The translations under genes and the position numbers were made by a program. A DNA stretch of 64,000 nucleotides from CAUZIZ01 sp965219855. Lineage in GTDB: Bacteria > Acidobacteriota > UBA6911 > RPQK01 > JAJDTT01. The notes under the pieces are model-generated. The model had not been told where the DNA came from, ran no database searches, and was given only the letters and a program-made list of their open reading frames with translations. This document shows positions 35,656 to 44,944 of the stretch, piece by piece. How positions within the stretch are numbered: position 1 is the stretch's first letter; each line of letters opens with the position of its first letter. The stretch is taken from NCBI GenBank assembly GCA_965219855.1, contig CBDCOR010000012.1, forward strand, positions 806,001-870,000. Direction: 5' to 3'.

Positions 35656-36216
35656 TCAAGCGCCCTTCTTGCCCACCTTCAAACGTATTCTTTCGTCACT
35701 GTAGCGGATCCCTTTTCCCTTATAGGCATCGGGAGGTCTCAGCGCGCGGATGTTGGCCGCCACCTGTCCCACCTGACACTTGTCGATTCCCTCGACTACC
35801 AGCGAGGTGACGTAGTTTTGAATGGGCTTGTTGGCTCGTTCCACGTTGACCTTGATGCCCTCGGGAAGGGGAAACTCGATCGAATGCGAGAATCCCAAGG
35901 ACAGCGTGACGCTTCCCGAACCTGACTCCGCCCGATAGCCGATCCCAATGACGTCGAGCTCCTTCTTGAAGCCCTCGCTCACTCCCCTGACCGCATTGGA
36001 CAACAGGGAGCGAGTCAATCCGTGGAGCGACTTCATCGTCTTGCTATCATTCCGTCTCTGGGCCGTCAGCCCCCCGTCCTCAAGACTCGCTGTGATGCCC
36101 TCTGGCACCCGCATGGCCAACTCACCCAGGGGTCCTTTGACCACAACCTGTCGGCCTTCCACAGAAACCTTTACCGCCCCAGGAATCGAAATGGGTTTTC
36201 CACCTACGCGTGACAT
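35656..36216 (-). CDS. rplF: 50S ribosomal protein L6
   Basis: 186-residue L6 with two L6 domains. MSRVGGKPISIPGAVKVSVE opens it; GVSEGFKKELDVIGIGYRAE and ALRPPDAYKGKGIRYSDERI are conserved. Its start is only about 13 bp from the palindromic element at 36229-36500, which therefore separates it from rpsH. Confidence 0.98.
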   Translation of the reverse strand: MSRVGGKPISIPGAVKVSVEGRQVVVKGPLGELAMRVPEGITASLEDGGLTAQRRNDSKTMKSLHGLTRSLLSNAVRGVSEGFKKELDVIGIGYRAESGSGSVTLSLGFSHSIEFPLPEGIKVNVERANKPIQNYVTSLVVEGIDKCQVGQVAANIRALRPPDAYKGKGIRYSDERIRLKVGKKGA

Positions 36217-36228
36217 AGTGAATTACCT

Positions 36229-36500
36229 AGTACACTGGTTCATAAATACGCTAACGTTTGTGGCGAGCACGACGGGTCGAGTTCGCGAAGCGGCGACGAA
36301 CTCGATGCCTCGTATCTTGGAGGAGGAGCGACAAAGAAATCGGCTCGTCCCGTCGCCGCGCGTAGGGCAGATGGGGGTTGCGGACGATCTCTGCGTTCGT
36401 CGTCGTCGAAGATGGCCAAGCATCGTCTTCCTCCTCCTGCCTTGATCTCGCCTCGCAAGCCCCATCTGCAAACGCTACCGTATTCATGAACCAGTGTACT
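36229..36500. repeat. MITE-like palindromic element between rpsH and rplF
   Basis: 272 bp with about 32-bp terminal inverted repeats: AGTACACTGGTTCATAAATA at the left, and AGTACACTGGTTCATGAATA read inward from 36500, each followed by CG.TA.CGTTTG. The interior has further inverted blocks (CGAGTTCG/CGAACTCG). No coding capacity. It occupies the whole spacer between two essential ribosomal genes of one operon. Confidence 0.8.
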
Positions 36501-36520
36501 TTGATTTGATTGACCGCCGA

Positions 36521-36919
36521 TCAGTAAACCTCACAAAGCAGCTCGCCACCCACACCCATCTCCGAAGCCTTCTTACCGGTCAGCAGTCCCTTGGAGGTCG
36601 AGAGAATACTGATGCCCAGCCCACCGAGCAGCGGCGGGATCTCGTCCTTTCCCACGTAGCGACGGCGACCCGGCTTGCTGACACACTGTAGAACCCGGAT
36701 CGCGGGCGTCTGATCCGCGGTGTACTTCAGCACGATTGACAGCGTCATAAAGGGCGTCTGTTCATTGACCTTATACCCGCTGATGTAACCCTCTTCGTTG
36801 AGGATTCTGAGCACTTCGGCCCTCAGCTTCGAAAAGGGGACTTCAACCGAATCGTGCCGCGCACTCTGCGCATTGCGAATTCGGGTTAGGAGATCTGCGA
36901 CTGGGTTTGGGACTGGCAT
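36521..36919 (-). CDS. rpsH: 30S ribosomal protein S8
   Basis: 132-residue S8, a primary 16S rRNA binder and, in enterobacteria, the translational repressor of the spc operon. MPVPNPVADLLTRIRNAQSA at the N-terminus and the C-terminal GLGISILSTSKGLLTGKKAS with GGELLCEVY are diagnostic. Start ATG 36919. Confidence 0.98.
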   Translation of the reverse strand: MPVPNPVADLLTRIRNAQSARHDSVEVPFSKLRAEVLRILNEEGYISGYKVNEQTPFMTLSIVLKYTADQTPAIRVLQCVSKPGRRRYVGKDEIPPLLGGLGISILSTSKGLLTGKKASEMGVGGELLCEVY

Positions 36920-36977
36920 TTTCGTTACTCTCGACTCTGCTCGGGGAACACCCGCACCTATACTTTGACTGGGGTCA

Positions 36978-37163
36978 CTACCAACTTGCCTTGGTCACTC
37001 CAGGAATCTCACCCTGCAGCGCCAGCTGCCGAAAACAGATCCGGCACAGCTGGAACTTCCTCAAATAACCTCGGGACCGGCCACAGCGCCGGCAGCGCGT
37101 GTAGCGCCGGACCGCGAATTTGGGTGTCCTCCGCTGTTTTGCTATCAGCCCTTGTCGAGCCAT
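36978..37163 (-). CDS. rpsN: 30S ribosomal protein S14, zinc type
   Basis: 61-residue short S14 with the zinc set C-x2-C-x12-C-x2-C (CRRC ... LCRIC). MARQGLIAKQRRTPKFAVRR and GYLRKFQLCRICFRQLALQG are typical of the rpsZ-like type. Lies between rpsH and rplE. Confidence 0.97.
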   Translation of the reverse strand: MARQGLIAKQRRTPKFAVRRYTRCRRCGRSRGYLRKFQLCRICFRQLALQGEIPGVTKASW

Positions 37164-37230
37164 CTGCCTGTCCTTCCTTCTGCCGGGTCCCTCGCGTCCT
37201 GGGACTCGCTATTCTTGCCCAGATCTTCCA

Positions 37231-37797
37231 TCACTGGACGACCATCCGCCTTTGCTCTTGTCCTGCGAAAGGCATTCCCATGCCAGCCAAGAGAAAACGC
37301 GCCTCATCGTCTGATTGAGCTTTCACCACGACAGTGATGTTCATCCCGTGGATATGCTCGGTCTTCGCCAGATCGATCTCCGGAAAGATCAACTGGTCCT
37401 TGATGCCGATCGTATAGTTGCCCCGACCGTCGAAGGAATTGGGAGAAACCCCGCGAAAATCCCTGACTCGAGGCAGACAGATGTTGATGAAGCGGTCGAG
37501 GAACTCGTACATCCGCTCTCCCCGAAGGGTAACCATCAACCCGATGGGCATACCGGCACGAAGTTTGAAGCCGGCGATCGCCCGTCTTGCTTTGGTGATA
37601 ACAGGCTTCTGACCCGTTATGGCCGATAGCTCTTCGGAAGCGATGTCTAGCAGCTTGGCATTCTGGATCGCCATACCGAGGCCCATGTTCACCACGACCT
37701 TCTCGACTTTAGGCAGTGCCATGACGTTGCGGTTCTCGAAACGCTCGAGCATGGCAGGCATTAATTCTTTTATGTACTTATCTCTGAGTCTCGTCAT
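37231..37797 (-). CDS. rplE: 50S ribosomal protein L5
   Basis: 188-residue L5, which binds 5S rRNA and contacts P-site tRNA. VEKVVVNMGLGMAIQNAKLL, ITGQKPVITKARRAIAGFKL and FSPNSFDGRGNYTIGIKDQL-like GVSPNSFDGRGNYTIGIKDQ mark the family. ATG 37797, spaced normally from rplX. Confidence 0.98.
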   Translation of the reverse strand: MTRLRDKYIKELMPAMLERFENRNVMALPKVEKVVVNMGLGMAIQNAKLLDIASEELSAITGQKPVITKARRAIAGFKLRAGMPIGLMVTLRGERMYEFLDRFINICLPRVRDFRGVSPNSFDGRGNYTIGIKDQLIFPEIDLAKTEHIHGMNITVVVKAQSDDEARFLLAGMGMPFAGQEQRRMVVQ

Positions 37798-37835
37798 CTT
37801 CCTCGAACCCGATCGACCGGCTCAAGCCCGGCCGA

Positions 37836-38156
37836 CTACTTATCCATGGTCCCCCCGCACTTCTTGCAGGTCCGGACCTTCTTGCCATCGGAGAGCAGAC
37901 TGAAGCCAACCCGGCTGGGCTCTCCACACTCGCGGCACACGACCTTCAGATTGGAAAGGTGGATGGAACCCTCCCGCTCCAGGATTCCGCCCTGGATATT
38001 CTGCTGAGGATTCTGACGGGTGTGCTTCCGAAGCATATTAACGCCTTCGACTATGGCACGGCTCCTGGTCGGCAAGACTCGCAGGACACGGCCCCTCTTA
38101 CCCCGGTCCTTGCCCCCAAGCACCACCACCTGATCTTCCTTCTTTACGTGCAGCAT
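37836..38156 (-). CDS. rplX: 50S ribosomal protein L24
   Basis: 106-residue L24, an assembly initiator. The KOW motif is DQVVVLGGKDRGKRGRVLRV near the N-terminus. The C-terminus carries two CxxC pairs (VCRECGEPSRVGF and RTCKKCGGTMDK), a likely zinc ribbon seen in many bacterial L24 proteins. Confidence 0.97.
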   Translation of the reverse strand: MLHVKKEDQVVVLGGKDRGKRGRVLRVLPTRSRAIVEGVNMLRKHTRQNPQQNIQGGILEREGSIHLSNLKVVCRECGEPSRVGFSLLSDGKKVRTCKKCGGTMDK

Positions 38157-38174
38157 CGCCGAAAAAATCCTTCT

Positions 38175-38543
38175 CTAAAGCACCTCGGGTGCCAGCGACA
38201 CGATTCTTGTGAATTGTTTGTCTCTCAGCTCTCGCGCTACTGGACCAAACACTCGGGTACCAATCGGCTCTCTTGCATTATTGATCAGGACAGCCGCGTT
38301 CTCGTCGAATCGGATATACGACCCGTCGGGTCGGCGACTTTCCTTGCGCATTCGAACCACGACCGCCCGAACTACCTCACCCTTCTTGACTCCACCGTCG
38401 GGACTGGCCTCCTTGACCGAAGCCGTGATGATGTCGCCCAAACCGGCGCCTCTGCCCACGTCTCCCCCGATCGTCGAGATACATGCAAGCTTACGGGCCC
38501 CCGAGTTGTCTGCCACCCGGAGGATCGTCTGCATTTGAATCAT
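38175..38543 (-). CDS. rplN: 50S ribosomal protein L14
   Basis: 122-residue L14. The native start is ATG 38543 (MIQMQTILRVADNSGARKLA); upstream in-frame codons to 38582 are spacer. ISTIGGDVGRGAGLGDIITA, VVRMRKESRRPDGSYIRFDE and FGPVARELRDKQFTRIVSLA are conserved. Confidence 0.97.
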   Translation of the reverse strand: MIQMQTILRVADNSGARKLACISTIGGDVGRGAGLGDIITASVKEASPDGGVKKGEVVRAVVVRMRKESRRPDGSYIRFDENAAVLINNAREPIGTRVFGPVARELRDKQFTRIVSLAPEVL

Positions 38544-38633
38544 GAGCCCACCTCTCGGGAAGGGCCGCAGCCTGCCCGACACAGGTAAGACGGAGGATGC
38601 TGTCGCTGTGCTAGACCGATCATGATAGTCCGC

Positions 38634-38912
38634 CTAACCCTTGGCCCTGTCGAGCACTTCCAGCACGGTCCAGCGCTTGCGCTTACTCAGTGGACGCGTC
38701 TCCCCAATCAGGACCCTGTCGCCCACACGACAGTCGTTCTTTTCGTCGTGCGCCATGAAGCAGCTCGTCCGACGAATCGTCTTCTTGTAGAGGGGGTGCG
38801 TCACCAGGCGATCCACCGCCACTACCACACTATTGACCATCGAGGCAGAGACGACTCGACCTGATTTCGTTGCCCTTTTCTTCCGGGGTGCCTGCTGCTC
38901 GGTTGCATTCAT
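38634..38912 (-). CDS. rpsQ: 30S ribosomal protein S17
   Basis: 92-residue S17 with a short basic N-terminal addition (ATEQQAPRKKRATK), then SGRVVSASMVNSVVVAVDRL, HPLYKKTIRRTSCFMAHDEK and CRVGDRVLIGETRPLSKRKR. Lies between rpmC and rplN. Confidence 0.97.
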   Translation of the reverse strand: MNATEQQAPRKKRATKSGRVVSASMVNSVVVAVDRLVTHPLYKKTIRRTSCFMAHDEKNDCRVGDRVLIGETRPLSKRKRWTVLEVLDRAKG

Positions 38913-38928
38913 TACCGGTACCTGTTCC

Positions 38929-39141
38929 TCAATTGGCAGGGGCTTCCGACTCCTGCTGCTTCTCGGTCAGGACCGTCTTCAGGCGTGCCAGATCACGTCG
39001 TATCTGACGGATCTTCATCATGTCTTCCAGCTGTCCTGTTGCCTTCTGAAACCTCAGGCGGAAAAGCTGCTCCGAGAGCTTCGTGCCCTCATCGACTAGC
39101 TCTTCAACCGACATCTCTCTCAACTTCTCTGCTTTCATCAC
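38929..39141 (-). CDS. rpmC: 50S ribosomal protein L29
   Basis: 70-residue helical L29 at the exit tunnel. MKAEKLREMSVEELVDEGTK, LFRLRFQKATGQLEDMMKIR and IRRDLARLKTVLTEKQQE are characteristic. Its start overlaps the rplP stop by 4 nt. Confidence 0.96.
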   Translation of the reverse strand: MMKAEKLREMSVEELVDEGTKLSEQLFRLRFQKATGQLEDMMKIRQIRRDLARLKTVLTEKQQESEAPAN

Positions 39142-39551
39142 TCTCCGGGACGCGTCACGAAACGAGTGCGGATAGGAAGCTTCATTGCCGCCCGTCGCAT
39201 GGCCTCACGAGCCAGCTCCAGCGGCATGCCTTCCATCTCGTACAAGATGCAGCCTGGCTTCACCACCGCAACCCAACCGGTGGGAGCGCCCTTTCCCTTT
39301 CCCATGCGGGTTTCGGCGGGCTTCTTGGTGACCGGCTTGTCGGGGAAAACTCGGATCCAGATCTTGCCTCCCCTTTTGACGTAGCGCGTCATGGCGATTC
39401 GAGCCGCCTCGATCTGCCGGTCAGTGATCCAACCCGGCTGGACCGCCTTCAACCCAAAATCGCCAAATGACATGCTGCTGCCGCGCAAAGCCTTTCCCGC
39501 CATACGGCCCTTTTGCTGCTTTCGATAGCGTACTTTCTTGGGCATCAACAT
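39138..39551 (-). CDS. rplP: 50S ribosomal protein L16
   Basis: 137-residue L16, near the peptidyl-transferase centre. MPKKVRYRKQQKGRMAGKAL, ITDRQIEAARIAMTRYVKRG and KIWIRVFPDKPVTKKPAETR are diagnostic, including the Arg residue near position 80 (GKGKGAPTGWVAVVKPG follows). Overlaps rpmC by 4 nt. Confidence 0.97.
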   Translation of the reverse strand: MLMPKKVRYRKQQKGRMAGKALRGSSMSFGDFGLKAVQPGWITDRQIEAARIAMTRYVKRGGKIWIRVFPDKPVTKKPAETRMGKGKGAPTGWVAVVKPGCILYEMEGMPLELAREAMRRAAMKLPIRTRFVTRPGE

Positions 39552-39603
39552 GGCTCAGCTACTCCTCGATCGGATCGGTTTGCTCTAGGGCTCCCGTAAT
39601 CTG

Positions 39604-40248
39604 TTAGGCTCCAGTTTCCTTAGCGTCGAAGACCTCGCCTTTGTACACCCAGACCTTGACGCCGATCACTCCATAGGTGGTGAATGCCTGAGCGAAGCCG
39701 TGATCAATCTGGGCTCGAAGGGTATGCAGCGGAAGACGTCCGTGCAGATACCATTCGGCCCGCGCGATTTCGGTCCCATTGAGCCGACCTCCACAGCGAA
39801 CCTTGATGCCCTGGCCTCCGAACCGGATCGCCGTATCGATGCTTCTCCTCATGGCCCGGCGAAAGGCCACCCGTTTCACCAGCTGTTGAGCGATCGACTC
39901 TGCAACCAGCTGGGCATCCAGCTCGGGCTTCTGCTCTTCCTGGATATTGATGTAGACCTCGCGACCGGTCGCTGCCTGCAGATCGTTTCTGAGCTTGTCA
40001 ATTTCGCTGCCCTTACGCCCGATGATGATCCCCGGTCGCGAGGAACGGATGATCACGGTCAGCTTGTTGGCAGCACGCTCGATCTCGATTCTGGAGATTC
40101 CGGCGTGGTAGAAACGGTTCTTGAGATTCTTCTTGATCTTCAAGTCTTCGTGCAGGAGGTCCCCGTAGTCCCTGGTCGCGAACCAGCGGGACTTCCAGGT
40201 AGTCGTGTACCCGAGACGAAAACCGTACGGATGTACCTTTTGACCCAA
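39604..40248 (-). CDS. rpsC: 30S ribosomal protein S3
   Basis: 214-residue S3 at the mRNA entry channel. MGQKVHPYGFRLGYTTTWKS opens it. The KH-2 domain has SSRPGIIIGRKGSEIDKLRN, and the C-domain has VAFRRAMRRSIDTAIRFGGQ and GEIARAEWY-like GTEIARAEWYLHGRLPLHTL. Normal length. Confidence 0.98.
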   Translation of the reverse strand: MGQKVHPYGFRLGYTTTWKSRWFATRDYGDLLHEDLKIKKNLKNRFYHAGISRIEIERAANKLTVIIRSSRPGIIIGRKGSEIDKLRNDLQAATGREVYINIQEEQKPELDAQLVAESIAQQLVKRVAFRRAMRRSIDTAIRFGGQGIKVRCGGRLNGTEIARAEWYLHGRLPLHTLRAQIDHGFAQAFTTYGVIGVKVWVYKGEVFDAKETGA

Positions 40249-40257
40249 AGCTTCCTC

Positions 40258-40617
40258 CTATTCCTTGCCGTCCGAGACGCGTACCGTGATGTGGCTTTGC
40301 CGTCTACGCTCACGGAAGGCTCGACCCATTGGGGCAGGTCTCATCCTCCAGCGGAACTTCGTCGGTCCCAGATCAACGTAGGCTTCCCTCACAACCAGTT
40401 CTTCCAGATCGACGGTGGGCTCCTTTTGCTCGGCATTGGCAATCGCCGAACGCAAGGCTTTTTCGATCGGCACCGCCGCCCGCTTCCGCGAGAAGTGAAG
40501 CAGACCCAGCGCTTCTTCGACCTTCTTGCCCCGAATCAGGTCGATGACCAAGCGCGCCTTCTGAGGCGAACCCTTGACATATTTGGCAATCGCAAATGCT
40601 TCCACGGCCTTCTCCAC
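40258..40617 (-). CDS. rplV: 50S ribosomal protein L22
   Basis: 119-residue L22, whose hairpin lines the exit tunnel. AKYVKGSPQKARLVIDLIRG, LLHFSRKRAAVPIEKALRSA and KFRWRMRPAPMGRAFRERRR are conserved. Lies between rpsS and rpsC. Confidence 0.98.
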   Translation of the reverse strand: MEKAVEAFAIAKYVKGSPQKARLVIDLIRGKKVEEALGLLHFSRKRAAVPIEKALRSAIANAEQKEPTVDLEELVVREAYVDLGPTKFRWRMRPAPMGRAFRERRRQSHITVRVSDGKE

Positions 40618-40660
40618 AACTCCTTCTGTACGGGCCTACGTAAACTCAAGGCCTAGGAGC

Positions 40661-40945
40661 CTACCGAATTCTGGCAGCTCGATCTCCTCTGCCAGTGTGC
40701 CCTCTAAATGTTCGGGTCGGAGCAAACTCTCCCAGCTTATGTCCGACCATGTTTTCCGTAATGTAGACGGGGACAAACTTCTTCCCGTTATGGACTGCGA
40801 TGGTATGCCCCACCATGTCCGGGGTGATCGTGGACCTCCGAGACCAGGTCCTGATCACAATTCTTTCGTCTGTCTCGTTCAGATGATGCAGCTTCTTCTG
40901 CAGATGGTCATCCACAAAAGGCCCCTTCTTAACCGACCTCGGCAT
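40661..40945 (-). CDS. rpsS: 30S ribosomal protein S19
   Basis: 94-residue S19. ATG 40945 gives MPRSVKKGPFVDDHLQKKLH; the frame upstream to 41083 lies over the rplB end and is not used. TPDMVGHTIAVHNGKKFVPV and GHKLGEFAPTRTFRGHTGRG are diagnostic. Confidence 0.97.
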   Translation of the reverse strand: MPRSVKKGPFVDDHLQKKLHHLNETDERIVIRTWSRRSTITPDMVGHTIAVHNGKKFVPVYITENMVGHKLGEFAPTRTFRGHTGRGDRAARIR

Positions 40946-40958
40946 TATTCCTCCCGGC

Positions 40959-41780
40959 CTACTTTCTCCTACGGACGATGAACTTGGAGGTTCGCTTGTT
41001 TCTCCGAGTCCGGTAACCCTTGGTCTTCCATCCCCAGGGAGAGGTCGGATGGCGTCCACCGGACGTCCTACCCTCACCCCCACCCATGGGGTGGTCTACC
41101 GGGTTCATCGCCACACCTCGGACCTTGGGACGGCGGCCACGCCAACGCGTCGCCCCTGCTTTTCCGAGGGAGACATTCTCGTGGTCCAGGTTACCCACCT
41201 GTCCTATCGTCGCTCGGCAGAGAAGATGCACCCTTCTCACTTCTCCTGAGGGAAGCTTGAGCTGAGCGTACGTCCCCTCTTTCGCCAGCAGCTGGGCCGA
41301 GCCCCCCGCTGAGCGCACCAACTGTCCCCCTCGACCCCGAGTCAGCTCGATGTTGTGGAGCACGGTCCCAAGGGGAATATTGACGATGGGCAGACAGTTC
41401 CCGGGGATGATATCCACATCAGGGCCGGAGGCGATCTCGTCCCCCACCTTCAGTCCCGAGGGAGCAAGAATATAGCGCTTCTCTCCGTCCTTGTAATGGA
41501 GGCGGGCCAGATTTGCGCTTCGATTGGGATCGTACTCGATCGCGGCTACCCTGGCTGGAATCCCATCCTTGTTGCGCTTGAAATCAACGATCCGGTAGCG
41601 CCGCTTGTGGCCACCGCCCCGGCGACGCACACAGATCTTCCCTCCGTTGTTGCGGCCGCTGATCCTTTTCTTCCCTTTGGTCAGCCGCTTCAGCGGCTTG
41701 ATGTCGGTCAGCTCGTCCCGGGTCTGCACGGTTCGGAAACGTGTCCCGGGCGAAGTAGGTTTGTAGCTTCTCAGTGCCAT
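40959..41780 (-). CDS. rplB: 50S ribosomal protein L2
   Basis: 273-residue L2, required for subunit association and peptidyl transfer. RISGRNNGGKICVRRRGGGH, AAIEYDPNRSANLARLHYKD and the active-region MNPVDHPMGGGEGRTSGGRH (conserved His) are all present. Normal length. Confidence 0.98.
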   Translation of the reverse strand: MALRSYKPTSPGTRFRTVQTRDELTDIKPLKRLTKGKKRISGRNNGGKICVRRRGGGHKRRYRIVDFKRNKDGIPARVAAIEYDPNRSANLARLHYKDGEKRYILAPSGLKVGDEIASGPDVDIIPGNCLPIVNIPLGTVLHNIELTRGRGGQLVRSAGGSAQLLAKEGTYAQLKLPSGEVRRVHLLCRATIGQVGNLDHENVSLGKAGATRWRGRRPKVRGVAMNPVDHPMGGGEGRTSGGRHPTSPWGWKTKGYRTRRNKRTSKFIVRRRK

Positions 41781-41786
41781 GGTGTC

Positions 41787-42086
41787 CTACGCAGTCTCGA
41801 AGAATTCCGGCATCTTCTGATCCGGCTTAAGCGTGACAATGGCCTTTTTCCACCTGGAGCGCCGTCCGCTGTGGCGGCCCTGACGCTTGACCTTGCCCTC
41901 AAAGTTCGCTGTACGTACTTGCTCGACCTCCACGCTGAAGACCTTCTTCACAGCTTCCTTCACCTGATGTTTGCTCACACTCCTGTCAACCTTGAACACC
42001 ACCACGCGGCCCTCACTCTGCTCTTTCTGCAGCGCTGCCTTCTCGGTGATATGCGGGTATCTCAAAATATCAAAGGATTCGGTCAT
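41787..42086 (-). CDS. rplW: 50S ribosomal protein L23
   Basis: 99-residue L23 at the tunnel exit, docking site of trigger factor and SRP. ILRYPHITEKAALQKEQSEG, FKVDRSVSKHQVKEAVKKVF and VKRQGRHSGRRSRWKKAIVT are characteristic. Overlaps the rplD stop by 4 nt. Confidence 0.97.
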   Translation of the reverse strand: MTESFDILRYPHITEKAALQKEQSEGRVVVFKVDRSVSKHQVKEAVKKVFSVEVEQVRTANFEGKVKRQGRHSGRRSRWKKAIVTLKPDQKMPEFFETA

Positions 42087-42709
42087 CGCAGTAACACCTC
42101 CTGCAATTCCAGCAGCGAGCCTTTGCTGATCATCAGGTGACTGCAGTTGAGCAGGTCATAGATGTTCAGCCCGATTGGCTGCACCATCTTGATCCCAGGA
42201 AGATTGCGGGTACTGAGAAACAGATTACGATTCTCACGGGCGTCGACCACCAGGACCTTCTTCTCCAGCCCAAACGTCTTCATCAGGCCCACGAACTCCC
42301 GGGTCCGGTGGCTGGACAGCTCGAAATCCTCGATGACCAGGATTCTCTCGTCGTTAAGCTTGTCGGAGAGGGCCATCTTGATAGCCCCACGCCGTTTCTT
42401 CTTGGGAAAGGGGTGACTGTAGTCCCGAGGATGCGGCCCGAAGGTGACGCCACCACCACGCCAGAGGGGACTTCGGCTGCTACCCACCCGGGCACGTCCG
42501 GTTCCTTTCTGTCTCCACGGCTTCCGTCCTCCGCCCCGGACTTGACCGCGGACCTTGGTCGAATGAGTCCCTTTCCGTTGTCCGGCCAAATAGGCATTTA
42601 CCGCCTCCCAGACCAGCGAGTCGGAAGCGGCATAGGCGAACACCTGATCCGAAAGGTCGAGCTTCTCTACGACCTTGTTCTTTAAATTCTTGACTTCAAC
42701 TTCTGCCAT
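42083..42709 (-). CDS. rplD: 50S ribosomal protein L4
   Basis: 208-residue L4. GTHSTKVRGQVRGGGRKPWR and QKGTGRARVGSSRSPLWRGG form the tunnel loop. ALSDKLNDERILVIEDFELS and MVQPIGLNIYDLLNCSHLMI are in the globular part. In enterobacteria L4 autoregulates the S10 operon; nothing here shows whether it does so in this organism. Confidence 0.97.
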   Translation of the reverse strand: MAEVEVKNLKNKVVEKLDLSDQVFAYAASDSLVWEAVNAYLAGQRKGTHSTKVRGQVRGGGRKPWRQKGTGRARVGSSRSPLWRGGGVTFGPHPRDYSHPFPKKKRRGAIKMALSDKLNDERILVIEDFELSSHRTREFVGLMKTFGLEKKVLVVDARENRNLFLSTRNLPGIKMVQPIGLNIYDLLNCSHLMISKGSLLELQEVLLR

Positions 42710-42718
42710 GAACTGGCC

Positions 42719-43360
42719 TCACGCTTTAGCCTGTGCCTGCAAAATCAAGACGTAGCTACCGCGACTCCCGGGAACGGCTCCTCTAACCAACATCAGGTTC
42801 CTCTCCTGGTCGATCTGCACCACCTCCAGGTTGCGCACCTTGACTCTCTTGTTCCCCATCCTTCCGGGACCCTTCATCCCCCGAAAAACTCGGCCGGGAT
42901 AGGCACTCTGACCGATGGAACCGGGAGCCCGGTGAAACATCGAACCGTGGGTGGCCTTGCCCCCACTGAAACCGTGACGTTTGATGACCCCCTGAAACCC
43001 TCGCCCCTTCCCGGAGCCGACCACATCGACTCGTTCGTTTAGCTCGAACACGTCGTTGACCAGCACCTGGGCCCCAACTTCGAGCGAAGCCTCCTCGGTC
43101 TCCTGGTAGGAAAACTCCCTCAGAACCCGAGTAGGCGGAACCTCTGCTCTCTTGAAGTGTCCGGCCATCGGTGAGTTCGCGCGCAGACGCTTCTGCTCGA
43201 CCAGGCCCATCTGAACCGACTCGTACCCTTCTTTCTCAGAGGTCTTTCTCTGCACGACCACACAGGGTCCAGCCTCCAGCACGGTCACTGGAATGACCCT
43301 GCCATTCTCATCGAAGACCTGGGTCATCCCCACCTTTTTACCGATCAAGCCACCGATCAT
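42719..43360 (-). CDS. rplC: 50S ribosomal protein L3
   Basis: 213-residue L3. MIGGLIGKKVGMTQVFDENG at the N-terminus and KRHGFSGGKATHGSMFHRAP with GSIGQSAYPGRVFRGMKGPG (the central loop near the peptidyl-transferase centre) are diagnostic. Lies between rpsJ and rplD. Confidence 0.98.
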   Translation of the reverse strand: MIGGLIGKKVGMTQVFDENGRVIPVTVLEAGPCVVVQRKTSEKEGYESVQMGLVEQKRLRANSPMAGHFKRAEVPPTRVLREFSYQETEEASLEVGAQVLVNDVFELNERVDVVGSGKGRGFQGVIKRHGFSGGKATHGSMFHRAPGSIGQSAYPGRVFRGMKGPGRMGNKRVKVRNLEVVQIDQERNLMLVRGAVPGSRGSYVLILQAQAKA

Positions 43361-43362
43361 CG

Positions 43363-43689
43363 TTATTCCTTCTCGCTCCCGAACGCTTTGATCTCGACGT
43401 CAATGGCTGCTGGCAGGTCGAGCTTCATCAATGCATCTACGGTCTGGGGAGTAGGCTCCAAAATATCCACCAGCCGCTTGTGGGTGCGGATCTCAAACTG
43501 CTCACGAGACTTCTTGTCCACATGCGGCGATCGCAGCACGGTATAGCGTCCGATGCGGGTGGGCAGCGGAATCGGACCAGAGACAACCGAGCCGGTGCGT
43601 CTGGCGATTTCTACGATCTCACTGGTGGATTGATCCAATGCCCGGTGGTCGTAGGCTTTGAGCCTGATTCGAATCTTTTCGTTTGTCAT
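43363..43689 (-). CDS. rpsJ: 30S ribosomal protein S10
   Basis: 108-residue S10 (NusE), which also serves in antitermination. KIRIRLKAYDHRALDQSTSE, GPIPLPTRIGRYTVLRSPHV and REQFEIRTHKRLVDILEPTP match the family closely. It follows tuf by 13 bp, so the str and S10 operons are contiguous here. Confidence 0.98.
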   Translation of the reverse strand: MTNEKIRIRLKAYDHRALDQSTSEIVEIARRTGSVVSGPIPLPTRIGRYTVLRSPHVDKKSREQFEIRTHKRLVDILEPTPQTVDALMKLDLPAAIDVEIKAFGSEKE

Positions 43690-43702
43690 CCTTGCCGACC
43701 GC

Positions 43703-44890
<1,188 letters not shown>

Positions 44891-44944
44891 GACGTCCTCT
44901 CTAGATCAGCGTATCCCTCGAAAGAAGCTCCTACAGAACCATTC

